The notes below the pieces were generated by a model, which saw only the letters and a list, made by a program, of their open reading frames with translations, had not been told where the DNA came from and ran no database searches. DNA of 12,600 nt, from assembly GCA_037190665.1 (NCBI GenBank), contig JBBCJT010000233.1, positions 1-12,600 of the forward strand. Direction: 5' to 3'. The stretch comes from JBBCJT01 sp037190665. Lineage in GTDB: Bacteria; Pseudomonadota; Alphaproteobacteria; Acetobacterales; Acetobacteraceae. Of this stretch, positions 6,317 to 12,600 are shown piece after piece (position 1 is the stretch's first letter; each line of letters starts with the position of its first letter). Both the position numbers and the translations under genes were made by a program.

Positions 6317-7149
6317 GCATCGCCCGCCCCGGTCGTGTCCACCACCTTCGTAGGTGCCGCGGCCACGCGCACCGTCTCGGCGCCCGCGACCACCACGCTG
6401 CCCTGCTCGCTCCGCGTCAGCGCCGCGACCGCCACCTCCGCACGCACCGCCTCCGCCGCCGCGTCGAACTCCGCCTCGTACAGCGCGGCGATCTCGGCCT
6501 CGTTCGCGAACAGGATGTCCACGTCGTCCCGCACCAGCGCGCGGAAGGCGGCGCGGTGGCGGTGCACGCAGAACGGGTCGGACAGCGACAGCGCCACCTT
6601 GCGCCCGGCCGCGCGGGCGGCGGCGGCTGCCTTGCGGAACGCGGCCTGCGCTGCCGGCGGATCGAACAGGTAGCCCTCGAGGTAAGTCACCGCCGCATCG
6701 CCCACCAGCGCCGGGTCCACGTCGACCTCGCCGAGCGCGACGCAGGCGCCGAGGAAGGTGTTCATCGTCCGCTGCCCGTCCTCCGTCACCAGGATCAGGC
6801 AGCGCGCGGTCGGCGCGCCGTTGTCCAGCCGGGGCGTGTCGAACGCGACGCCGCCGGCGCGGATGTCGTGCGCGAACACCGTGCCGAGCTGGTCGTTCGC
6901 GACCTTGCCGACATAGGCCACGCGCGCGCCCAGCATCGCCGCGACCGCGCAGGTGTTCGCCGCCGACCCGCCGGAGGCTTCCTGCGCCGGCGGCATCGCC
7001 GCGTAGATGCGCTCGGCCTGCTCCGTGTCGATCAGCGTCATCGCGCCCTTGCGCATGTCGTGCCGGTCGAGGAAAGCGTCGTCGATGCGGGCGAGAACGT
7101 CCACGATCGCGTTGCCGATGCCGAGGATGTCGTAGCGCGCGTTCGCCAT
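6175..7149 (-). CDS. PfkB-family carbohydrate kinase, probably adenosine kinase
   Basis: A 324-residue ribokinase/PfkB-family kinase. The best guess is adenosine kinase (ATP + adenosine giving AMP + ADP, purine salvage), based on overall similarity to alphaproteobacterial enzymes of that name; other sugar or nucleoside substrates are possible. Landmarks are an N-terminal strand ILGIGNAIVD (8-17), the substrate-site GGSAANT (60-66), NEAE (216-219) and the second PfkB signature DTTGAGDAYAAGF (271-283), in which Asp277 is the expected catalytic base. The ATG at 7149 has GGAG four bases upstream on the minus strand. It is divergent from the EI24 gene across 60 bp. Its last 142 bp overlap the glycosyltransferase frame on the opposite strand, although its own C-terminus looks intact and of normal length. 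Confidence 0.92.
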   Translation of the reverse strand: MANARYDILGIGNAIVDVLARIDDAFLDRHDMRKGAMTLIDTEQAERIYAAMPPAQEASGGSAANTCAVAAMLGARVAYVGKVANDQLGTVFAHDIRAGGVAFDTPRLDNGAPTARCLILVTEDGQRTMNTFLGACVALGEVDVDPALVGDAAVTYLEGYLFDPPAAQAAFRKAAAAARAAGRKVALSLSDPFCVHRHRAAFRALVRDDVDILFANEAEIAALYEAEFDAAAEAVRAEVAVAALTRSEQGSVVVAGAETVRVAAAPTKVVDTTGAGDAYAAGFLTAWARGEGLAACGALGSRAAAVAISQMGARPARALLAGAA

Positions 7150-7209
7150 GCGGTCTCCGGAACGGAAGGAAGCGCCGCGCGTAACACCGGCCACGGAGTG
7201 CGACAATCC

Positions 7210-7863
7210 ATGATGCCGCTGCTGCTCGCCCTGCGGGACCTTCCCGATCCCTCCATCCGCGGCACCGTGCTGCGCGGCCTCGCCGGCGCGGCGGTGGCCT
7301 TCGTCGCCCTGCTGGCGGGCACGGTCTGGCTCGTCGGCTGGCTCGCGCAGGGCACCGGCTGGATCGCCTGGGCGCTGGAAGCCGCCTCCGGCCTCGCCGC
7401 GCTGCTGCTCGCGGTGTGGCTGTTCATCCCGGTCGCGGTCGCGATCTCGGCGCTGTTCGTGGACCGGGTGGCCGAGGCGGTGGAGCGGCGGCGCTATCCC
7501 GGCCTGCCGCCGGCGCGCGGCGCCTCGGTGCTGGCGCAGGCGGGCGGGGCGGCGGCGATCTTCCTGCAGGCGCTGCTGCTGAACCTGTTCGCCCTGCCGC
7601 TGCTGCTGGTGCCGGGCGTGGGCGTGATCGCGCTGTGGGCGGTCGCCGCCTACGTGCTGGGGCGCGAGCTGTTCGAGCAGGTCGCGGCGCGGCGCATGTC
7701 GCAGGGCGAGGCGGTGCGACTGCGCCGGGCGTTGCGCGTGCAGGTGTTCGTGACCGGGGGGTTTCTCGCGCTGCTGGCGAGCGTGCCGTTCCTCAACCTG
7801 CTGGTCCCGCCGCTGGGAACGGCCGCGATGGTGCATGTTCTTCACGGATCGCGGAAAAGCTGA
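7210..7863 (+). CDS. EI24-domain (CysZ-like) integral membrane protein
   Basis: A 217-residue inner-membrane protein with long hydrophobic segments at about residues 22-45, 54-85, 112-150 and 178-205. The sequence VDRVAEAVERRRYPGLPPARG (84-104) between the second and third is typical of EI24-domain proteins of alphaproteobacteria, related to the sulfate permease CysZ. The transport substrate in this group is not established, and no cysteine or sulfate gene lies nearby. Two ATGs are adjacent (7210 and 7213); GGAG at 7195-7198 favours 7210, and an in-frame GTG at 7198 overlaps that motif. It shares a 60-bp divergent region with the kinase gene. The 182 bp that follow, to 8045, hold no gene or clear signal that could be seen. 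Confidence 0.88.
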   Translation: MMPLLLALRDLPDPSIRGTVLRGLAGAAVAFVALLAGTVWLVGWLAQGTGWIAWALEAASGLAALLLAVWLFIPVAVAISALFVDRVAEAVERRRYPGLPPARGASVLAQAGGAAAIFLQALLLNLFALPLLLVPGVGVIALWAVAAYVLGRELFEQVAARRMSQGEAVRLRRALRVQVFVTGGFLALLASVPFLNLLVPPLGTAAMVHVLHGSRKS

Positions 7864-8045
7864 GGATATTGCGCAGCCATCGGGTTGGCGGCGAGGGCCG
7901 CGGATGTTAGCCCGAGGCGTTATCGCAGGATGCGTGGGGCGCGGGGCGAGGACCCTCGCGCGCCGGCTGCCACGTCGCCCCCGCGAACGATCGAGCAGAG
8001 AGGCCGCAGCCCAATACGGTGCGCGGCCCGGGAGGGCCTGAAACA

Positions 8046-8675
8046 GTGTTCCGACGCCGCAAACCAGACGAACCCGGCGGCAACGCCGCGTCGTCGCCGG
8101 CACCGACCCCCACCGCGCCGGCCGCCGACAGCGGCCTCGGCGTTCCCCCGTTCCGCCCCGCCGCCAAGGAGTCGCCTGCAATGGGCAAATCGTTCAACGC
8201 CCCGACCCAGCCGCAACCCTCCACGAGCCTCGGCACCGCCCGCGCGGCGATGGCCGGCCCCGGCCGCGCCGCCACCCCGGCGGAGCGTCGCACCCTCGTC
8301 GTCGGCCGCGGCATCAGCCTGCAGGGCACCGTGCAGGATGCCGAGCGGCTGGTCGTGGAAGGCACCGTCGAGGCGTCCATGATCCACGCGACCGAGCTCG
8401 CCATCGCCCAGGGCGGCGTGTTCAAGGGCGAGGTCGAGGTGGACGACGCCGAGATCGCCGGCACGCTGGACGGCACGCTGACCGCGCGCGGCACGCTGAT
8501 CCTGCGCGCCACCGGCAAGCTGATGGGCACCGCCAAGTGCCGCCGGCTGCAGGTGGAGGAAGGCGGCCAGATCTCCGGCCAGATGCAGATGCTGCCGGAC
8601 ACGCCGGCCGCCTCCAGCACGCCGGCCGGCGGCCGCGCCTCGCCGACGCTGGTCCAGGACTCCGCCGCCGAATGA
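8046..8675 (+). CDS. Bactofilin
   Basis: A bactofilin (polymer-forming cytoskeletal protein), which assembles into nucleotide-free filaments that scaffold cell-wall and envelope enzymes. The core runs from about residue 82 to 182 and shows the beta-helix periodicity of the family, with short Val/Gly-rich rungs such as TLVVGRGISLQGTV and LVVEGTVEASM and the regularly spaced glycines of EIAGTLDGTLTARGTL. It is flanked by disordered Pro/Ala/Ser-rich ends, as is usual. The start is ambiguous. GTG 8046 gives 209 residues beginning MFRRRKPDEP, resembling bactofilin N-termini, and has GGAGG at 8031-8035. ATG 8181 gives 164 residues and has AAGGAG at 8166-8171. The longer form is preferred because short basic N-termini are common in membrane-bound bactofilins. 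A GTG at 8019 is also in frame. Confidence 0.92.
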   Translation: MFRRRKPDEPGGNAASSPAPTPTAPAADSGLGVPPFRPAAKESPAMGKSFNAPTQPQPSTSLGTARAAMAGPGRAATPAERRTLVVGRGISLQGTVQDAERLVVEGTVEASMIHATELAIAQGGVFKGEVEVDDAEIAGTLDGTLTARGTLILRATGKLMGTAKCRRLQVEEGGQISGQMQMLPDTPAASSTPAGGRASPTLVQDSAAE

Positions 8676-8682
8676 GCTGCCA

Positions 8683-8703
8683 GCCCCGGCCACGCGCCGG
8701 GGC
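8683..8703 (+). terminator. Possible terminator hairpin after the bactofilin gene
   Basis: GCCCCGGC (8683-8690) and GCCGGGGC (8696-8703) form a perfect 8-bp stem with a five-base loop, beginning 8 bp after the bactofilin stop codon. No U-run follows, so termination is plausible from position and strength only. Confidence 0.4.
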
Positions 8704-8796
8704 CGCAATTCCCGACCGGCAGGCCAAAACCCCTCTGGCCTCGGCGCGAAACGGCGCTTATGGTCGCCTGCGACAACCTTGAGTTGATGGAGCGTC

Positions 8797-9291
8797 GTGC
8801 GGGCGCATACCAGCCTGCTCCTGCTGCCGCTGCTGGTGGTCGCCTGCGCTTCGGCGCGGGACGATGACGCGCGCGATGCCCCCGGCGATGCGGCCGGCTC
8901 CACCCTCGCCGCGAGTGCGACGCGCGACGGGCTGAGCGAGCGCGCATCTCCCCGCCGACCGCCCCGGCCCGGTGCCGCCGTGCCCGCCCGGGCGGCGGCG
9001 ATGAACGGCCAGCCGGCGCGCGTGCTGCGCGACGCCTTCGGCGATCCCGACCTGATCCGCAGCGACGGCCCGGCGGAGGTCTGGCTCTACAGCAGCCGGA
9101 CCTGCCATCTGGACGTGATGGTGTACCGCGACCCGGCCGGCGGTGAACCGCATGTCGCCTTCGCGGCGGCCCGCGCGACCGGGCTCGTGCGCATGGGCGA
9201 GAGCGCCTGCCTGCGGGAGATCGCCGGCGGCACCGCCGCGGCACCGCCGGCCGGTCCGCGGCTCAGCCAGGCCCCCGGCGGCGAATCCTGA
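8797..9291 (+). CDS. Outer-membrane lipoprotein with SmpA/BamE-like domain
   Basis: A 164-residue predicted lipoprotein. A lipoprotein signal peptide ends in Leu-Val-Val-Ala-Cys, making Cys17 the lipidated residue; no Asp follows it, so outer-membrane sorting is likely. A disordered, charged and Pro-rich linker (about 20-68) precedes a compact domain at about 72-140. The pattern LRDAFGDPDLIRSDGPAEVWLY (positions 77-98) resembles the SmpA/OmlA/BamE fold, in which a gene-family Gly-x-Pro turn precedes a strand with Trp. Cys103 and Cys138 could form a disulfide. BamE itself is shorter, and this one may be a relative and not the Bam complex subunit. The start is GTG 8797 with GGAG four bases before it. 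The sugar transferase gene starts 10 bp downstream, so the two are probably cotranscribed. Confidence 0.75.
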   Translation: MRAHTSLLLLPLLVVACASARDDDARDAPGDAAGSTLAASATRDGLSERASPRRPPRPGAAVPARAAAMNGQPARVLRDAFGDPDLIRSDGPAEVWLYSSRTCHLDVMVYRDPAGGEPHVAFAAARATGLVRMGESACLREIAGGTAAAPPAGPRLSQAPGGES

Positions 9292-9301
9292 GGCGGGCAG
9301 G

Positions 9302-10798
9302 ATGTCCGGTGTCCGAATGAGCGAACGGGTCCAGGAGCCCGGCAAGAAGAACGCGCCGCCCGCGGAGACATCCGCGGACCCGGCGGGCTGCGCGCCCGGC
9401 GGCCCCCGCGTGCCCGCCACCGCGCCGCCCGTCATCGCCGCCGGCCGCGCGCTGTTCCTGTTCGACCTGTTCTCGGCCGCCATCCTGTGGCCGGCGCTGG
9501 CCCTGCTCGTCCTCGCGCTCGACGACCGGCCGGACGTGCTCGGCTTCGTGCTCTACCCGGTGGGGTGGCTCACCTTCCTGCTCGCGCTCGGCCTCTACCG
9601 CCGGGAGGCGCTGGTCGAGACGCGCAAGTCGCTGAACCGCGCGGCCCTCGCCGCCCTGCTGGGCAGCCTGTCGGGCGCGCTGACGGCGCTGGTGCTGCCC
9701 AATGCGGTGGCCGCGCCGGTGGACAGCGCGGCGCCGGCCTTCTGCCTGGCGCTGGCGAGTTTCATCGCCTTCGGCACGCTGAGCCGCACCGCGATCTTCG
9801 CGCTGCGGCAGCACGGGGCGCTGCGGCGGCGGGTGCTGATCGTCGGCGCGGGACAGCGCGCCTGGGACCTCGCGCTGCTGCTGCGGCGGGAGGGCCGGTC
9901 GGTCGCCTACGACCTGACCTTCGTCGAGATCTCGGTGCGCGACCCGCGGCTGATGGAGGACGATGCCGCCCGCATCGTCAGGGCGAAGGACAACGACTTC
10001 CTCGGCCTCGCGATCGCGACCGCGGCGGACGAGATCGTCATCGCCCCGGACGACCGGCGCGGGCTGCCGATGCTCGCCCTGCTCGCCTGCAAGACCTCGG
10101 GCTTTCCGGTCACCGAGTACATGCGCTTCCTCGAACACGAGATCGGGCGCATCGACATCAAGCGGCTGGAGCTGGGCTGGCTGCTGCATGCGGACGGCTT
10201 CACCTTCAGCCCCATCACGCGGGTGCTGAAGCGCGCGCTCGACCTCGCCGCCAGCGCGCTGGTGCTGCTGCTCGCGGGCATTCCGCTGCTGCTCGCCATG
10301 CTCGCGGTGAAGATCGACGATGGCGGGCCGGTCTTCTACCGCCAGCGGCGCGTGACGCAGGGCGGGCGGGTCTTCAGCATCCTGAAGCTGCGGACGATGC
10401 GCGTGGATGCCGAGAAGTTCGGCGCGGTCTGGGCGGCGGAGAAGGACCCGCGCATCACCCGCATCGGCCGCTTCCTGCGCCGCACCCGGCTCGACGAGCT
10501 GCCGCAGCTCATCAACGTGCTGCGCGGCGACATGTCCTTCGTCGGCCCGCGGCCGGAGCGCCCCGAGTTCACCCGCGAACTCGCCGCGCAACTGCCGCTG
10601 TTCGAGGAGCGGCATCTGGTGAAGGCCGGGCTGACCGGCTGGGCGCAGATCAACTACCCCTACGGCGCCTCGCTCGACGACGCGCGGTCCAAGCTCAGCT
10701 ACGACCTGTACTACGTGAAGAATTTCAGCCTCGTCCTCGACATGCTGATCATCCTGCAGACGCTGCGCGTGGTGCTCTGGCCGGGCGGGGTGCGGTAG
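9302..10798 (+). CDS. Polysaccharide-priming sugar transferase (TIGR03013/EpsB-like)
   Basis: A 498-residue polyprenyl-phosphate sugar-1-phosphate transferase that would attach the first sugar of an exopolysaccharide repeat unit to undecaprenyl phosphate at the inner membrane. After about 45 disordered residues come hydrophobic segments at about 50-72, 80-98, 112-134 and 145-165, then a nucleotide-binding-like domain starting RRRVLIVGAGQRA (175-187). A further membrane helix (about 311-336) leads into the catalytic domain: GGPVFYRQRR (341-350), KLRTM (362-366), RRTRLDELPQLINVLRGDMS (393-412), VGPRPERPEF (414-423) and GLTGWAQINYPYG (443-455). The ending YDLYYVKNFSLVLDMLIILQ with LWPGGVR matches the XrtA/PEP-CTERM-associated family TIGR03013 as recalled. 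No exosortase or other polysaccharide gene is in the window. ATG 9302 has a weak purine-rich site; 9317 is an alternative. Confidence 0.92.
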   Translation: MSGVRMSERVQEPGKKNAPPAETSADPAGCAPGGPRVPATAPPVIAAGRALFLFDLFSAAILWPALALLVLALDDRPDVLGFVLYPVGWLTFLLALGLYRREALVETRKSLNRAALAALLGSLSGALTALVLPNAVAAPVDSAAPAFCLALASFIAFGTLSRTAIFALRQHGALRRRVLIVGAGQRAWDLALLLRREGRSVAYDLTFVEISVRDPRLMEDDAARIVRAKDNDFLGLAIATAADEIVIAPDDRRGLPMLALLACKTSGFPVTEYMRFLEHEIGRIDIKRLELGWLLHADGFTFSPITRVLKRALDLAASALVLLLAGIPLLLAMLAVKIDDGGPVFYRQRRVTQGGRVFSILKLRTMRVDAEKFGAVWAAEKDPRITRIGRFLRRTRLDELPQLINVLRGDMSFVGPRPERPEFTRELAAQLPLFEERHLVKAGLTGWAQINYPYGASLDDARSKLSYDLYYVKNFSLVLDMLIILQTLRVVLWPGGVR

Positions 10799-10816
10799 GC
10801 GCAGCATACGCCCCGC

Positions 10817-11725
10817 ATGATTCCGTATATCGACGCCTTCGCGCCGGCCTTCGGGCTGATCCTGCTCGGCCACCTGCTGAAGCGCGGCCCGTTCGCGGAA
10901 CAGGCGATGTGGTCGGGGATCGAGCGGCTGGTGTTCTTCATCCTGCTGCCCGCGCTGCTGGCCGTGTCCATCGGGCAGGCCGATCTGGCGGCGATGCCGC
11001 TGCTGCGGCTGCTGGCGGCGATCGTCGCCGGCATCGCGGTGGGCTTCGCCCTGTGCCTCGCGCTGCGCCGGCCGCTGGGGCTGGATTTCCCGGCCTTCAC
11101 CTCGCTGGTGCAGGCGGGCATCCGGTTCAACAACTTCCTCGGCTTCGCACTCGCCGCACCGTTGTTCGGGCAGACGGGGCTCGCGGTCGGCGCGGTGCTG
11201 ACCGGGCTGATCGTGCCGATGGTGAACATCGTGCTGGTGGCGCTGTTCGCCGCCGGCGGGTCGGCGCGTCCCACGCCGCTCGGCGTCGCGCGCGCGCTCG
11301 CCACCAATCCGCTGGTGCTCGGATGCGTCGCGGGATTCGCGATGAACGTCGCCGGCGGCGTGCCGCCGGGGGCCGCGCCGCTGCTGCGCGCGCTGGGCGG
11401 GGCATCGGTCGCGCTGGGGCTGATGGCGGTGGGCGCGGCGCTGACGCTCGGCAGCCTGCGCGCCCGGCTCGACGTCCAGGCCGCGGCCTGGGCGATCAAG
11501 CTGGTGGCGGTGCCGGCCTGCGTGTTCGGGGTCGCCCGGCTGCTCGGCATCGACCCGGCGGTCGCCGTGCTCGCGGTCCTGTTCATGGGCCTGCCCACCG
11601 CGTCGACCAGCTACGTGATGGCGCGGCAGATGGGCGGCGACGCGCCGCTGATGGCGGCGATCACCACCAGCCAGCACCTGGCCGCCATCGTCAGCCTGCC
11701 GATCCTGGTGGCGCTGCTGCGCTGA
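10817..11725 (+). CDS. AEC-family transporter (auxin efflux carrier type)
   Basis: A 302-residue integral membrane protein of the AEC family of secondary transporters, whose bacterial members export or import small organic acids. About ten hydrophobic helices are spread along its length in two halves, as expected for the NhaA-like inverted-repeat fold. Landmarks are the N-terminal FAPAFGLILLGHLLKR (8-23), the FFILLPALL segment, GIRFNNFLGFALA after the first third, and PTASTSYVMARQMGGD in the last third, which is typical of the family (Pro-Thr/Ala in the crossed helix). The length is usual. ATG 10817 lies 18 bp after the sugar-transferase stop, so it may belong to that operon, although no functional link is evident. 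Its stop is 19 bp from the convergent AtuA-related gene. Confidence 0.92.
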   Translation: MIPYIDAFAPAFGLILLGHLLKRGPFAEQAMWSGIERLVFFILLPALLAVSIGQADLAAMPLLRLLAAIVAGIAVGFALCLALRRPLGLDFPAFTSLVQAGIRFNNFLGFALAAPLFGQTGLAVGAVLTGLIVPMVNIVLVALFAAGGSARPTPLGVARALATNPLVLGCVAGFAMNVAGGVPPGAAPLLRALGGASVALGLMAVGAALTLGSLRARLDVQAAAWAIKLVAVPACVFGVARLLGIDPAVAVLAVLFMGLPTASTSYVMARQMGGDAPLMAAITTSQHLAAIVSLPILVALLR

Positions 11726-11744
11726 GTTGCCGCGGACTCCCCGC

Positions 11745-12062
11745 TCAGGGGATCTCCACCTCCAGCGACAGCAGCCGGAACGAGCTCGTCTTGCCGTGCC
11801 CGTCGAGATTGAGGCTGCCGTTCACGCCGCCCTCCAGCGCATCATCCACGACGAAATTGTACGCGTGCAGCAGCGGCAGGTCGTAGCGCGTGCAGCGCGC
11901 GGCACCGCGATGGGCGAACAGCGCCAGCACGCGCGCCTCCGTCACCTGCTCGCCGATCAGCGCGTAATGCGCCGGATCGTACGGGATCAGCGACATGTTC
12001 ACGCGGTTGCCCTTGTCGCCCGCACGGCTGTGCGCGATGGCGTGCAGCGGAACCTTCTTCAT
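11745..12062 (-). CDS. AtuA-related small protein (AtuA C-terminal domain type)
   Basis: A 105-residue soluble protein matching the small domain found either fused to the C-terminus of AtuA/DUF1446 proteins or, as here, encoded separately. The signature HSRAGDKGN at 11-19 (family form HARSGDKGN) is clear, followed by YDPAHYALI (28-36), LPLLHAYNFV (62-71) and an ending with LDGHGKTSSFRLLSLE. AtuA was named from the acyclic terpene utilisation cluster of Pseudomonas, but its biochemical role is not established and homologues occur in other degradation clusters. The ATG at 12062 shares one base with the TGA of the upstream frame (TGATG), a sign of translational coupling to the AtuA body. Convergent with the AEC gene; a 5-bp hairpin at 11738-11752 spans the stop codon. 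Confidence 0.87.
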   Translation of the reverse strand: MKKVPLHAIAHSRAGDKGNRVNMSLIPYDPAHYALIGEQVTEARVLALFAHRGAARCTRYDLPLLHAYNFVVDDALEGGVNGSLNLDGHGKTSSFRLLSLEVEIP

Positions 12063-12600
12063 CAGTGGATCTCCCGCGCGCGGCGCAGCGACACCTCCAC
12101 CGGCACGCGGTCGCGCGGCACGAGGTAGCTGCGGGTCAGGATGCGCGGCGTGACGCGCCAGCGCGCGCCGCCGGTCCCGGCCGGACCGCAGCAGAGCAGT
12201 GCCAGCACCTCGCGCGCCGCTTGGTCGCAATCGTCGCGGTGTTCGCCCTCGACGGCGAGGCGGATGCGCACCTCCGGCGGCTCCGGTCCGTCATAACCGC
12301 GCCACAGCGCGCCCGCGTCGCTGTCATGCACCGAGGCCACGCCGATCAGGTCCACGCGGGGGCGCACGCGCAGCCCGCGCATCTGCAGCCGGCGCAACAG
12401 CACGTCCGCCGTTGCGCGGGCGCGGGCGAGCGCGTTGGGCCCGGCGACCGAGACCTCGCCCTCGCCCAGCCAGCTTCCCTCGAAGCAGGCGGTCACCTTC
12501 AGCATCTCCGGCGCCGGCCGCCCCTACGTGCCGCGCACCGCGACGCGGTCGGGGCCTTCCTGCGCCAGCGTGACGTCGGTGATGTCGAGCACCACGTCGG
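12062..12600 (-). pseudogene. AtuA-family (DUF1446) protein, C-terminal part, interrupted by in-frame TAG; 5' end outside window
   Basis: The minus-strand frame enters at 12600 reading DVVLDITDVTLAQEGPDRVA and VRGT, meets TAG at 12524-12526, and continues in the same frame as GRPAPEMLKVTACFEGSWLG. The following sequence GEVSVAGPNALARARATADV and the later VDLIGVASVHDSDAG belong to the C-terminal part of AtuA/DUF1446 proteins. Both sides of the stop fit the family in register: proteins of this type read roughly VRVSGARGRPAPDTLKV across this point. The gene therefore looks like one AtuA coding sequence with a nonsense codon, not two genes. After the stop, an ATG at 12505 opens a 147-codon frame to 12062, whose product would be only the C-terminal domain. 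A true amber mutation, readthrough or a sequencing error are all possible. The frame ends in the TGATG overlap with the AtuA-related gene. Confidence 0.7.

Noticed and set aside
7946..7959. Short hairpin between the EI24 and bactofilin genes
   Set aside because: A five-base-pair stem in high-GC sequence is expected by chance, and no U-run follows.
7150..8181. Extension of the kinase frame upstream on the minus strand to a 668-codon product
   Set aside because: The PfkB-family N-terminus is clear at the ATG at 7149; the extra part is antisense to the EI24 gene and is Arg/Gln-rich shadow sequence.
8711..8740. AGGCCA/TGGCCT inverted repeat after the bactofilin gene as a terminator
   Set aside because: It is only a 6-bp stem with an unsuited loop and no U-tract; the 8683-8703 hairpin is the better candidate.
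9263..11677. An 804-codon minus-strand frame and a 799-codon plus-strand frame at 9487-11886
   Set aside because: Both are low-complexity shadow frames of the sugar transferase and AEC genes.

Overview
The window is very G+C-rich, with coding third positions close to saturated with G or C. Its gene content (TypA/BipA, PfkB adenosine kinase, an EI24-domain protein, bactofilin, an AtuA-family pair) fits an alphaproteobacterium, most likely an Acetobacteraceae or other Rhodospirillales member of the Roseomonas type. That assignment rests on protein style and composition, not on any marker gene. No tRNA, rRNA, CRISPR array, insertion sequence or transposase was seen.

Layout. Positions 1-114 hold the possible last codons of a plus-strand gene and a GC-rich three-hairpin repeat. 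The minus strand then carries typA (115-1944) and, upstream of it, a small exported protein of unknown function (2076-2591). A terminator-like hairpin with a U-tract lies between these two. A more A+T-rich stretch (about 2600-2783) with two overlapping palindromes separates this pair from a plus-strand cassette: two tandem, clearly homologous radical SAM proteins with SPASM-like C-termini (2784-3914 and 3907-5073) and a GT4-type glycosyltransferase (5081-6316). The cassette has visibly lower G+C than its flanks. The glycosyltransferase reading frame runs 142 bp into the 3' end of the convergent pfkB-family kinase gene (6175-7149, minus).

From 7210 the plus strand carries an EI24-family membrane protein, a bactofilin (about 8046-8675), a BamE-like lipoprotein (8797-9291), a TIGR03013-like polysaccharide-priming sugar transferase (9302-10798) and an AEC-family transporter (10817-11725). 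The last three are close enough to be one operon. The right end, on the minus strand, holds a small AtuA-related protein (11745-12062). It is coupled by a TGATG overlap to the C-terminal part of an AtuA/DUF1446 protein whose frame is broken by an in-frame TAG at 12524-12526.

How the genes work together. The two radical SAM enzymes and the glycosyltransferase look like one transcription unit that could modify or build a glycan or another small substrate; the substrate is unknown and no precursor peptide was found. The bactofilin, lipoprotein and priming transferase concern the cell envelope and surface polysaccharide. The AtuA pair would act in degradation of a carbon source, but its large partner looks interrupted. 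The most interesting items are the radical SAM/glycosyltransferase cassette, with its distinct composition and unusual cysteine pattern, and the in-frame stop in the AtuA gene.
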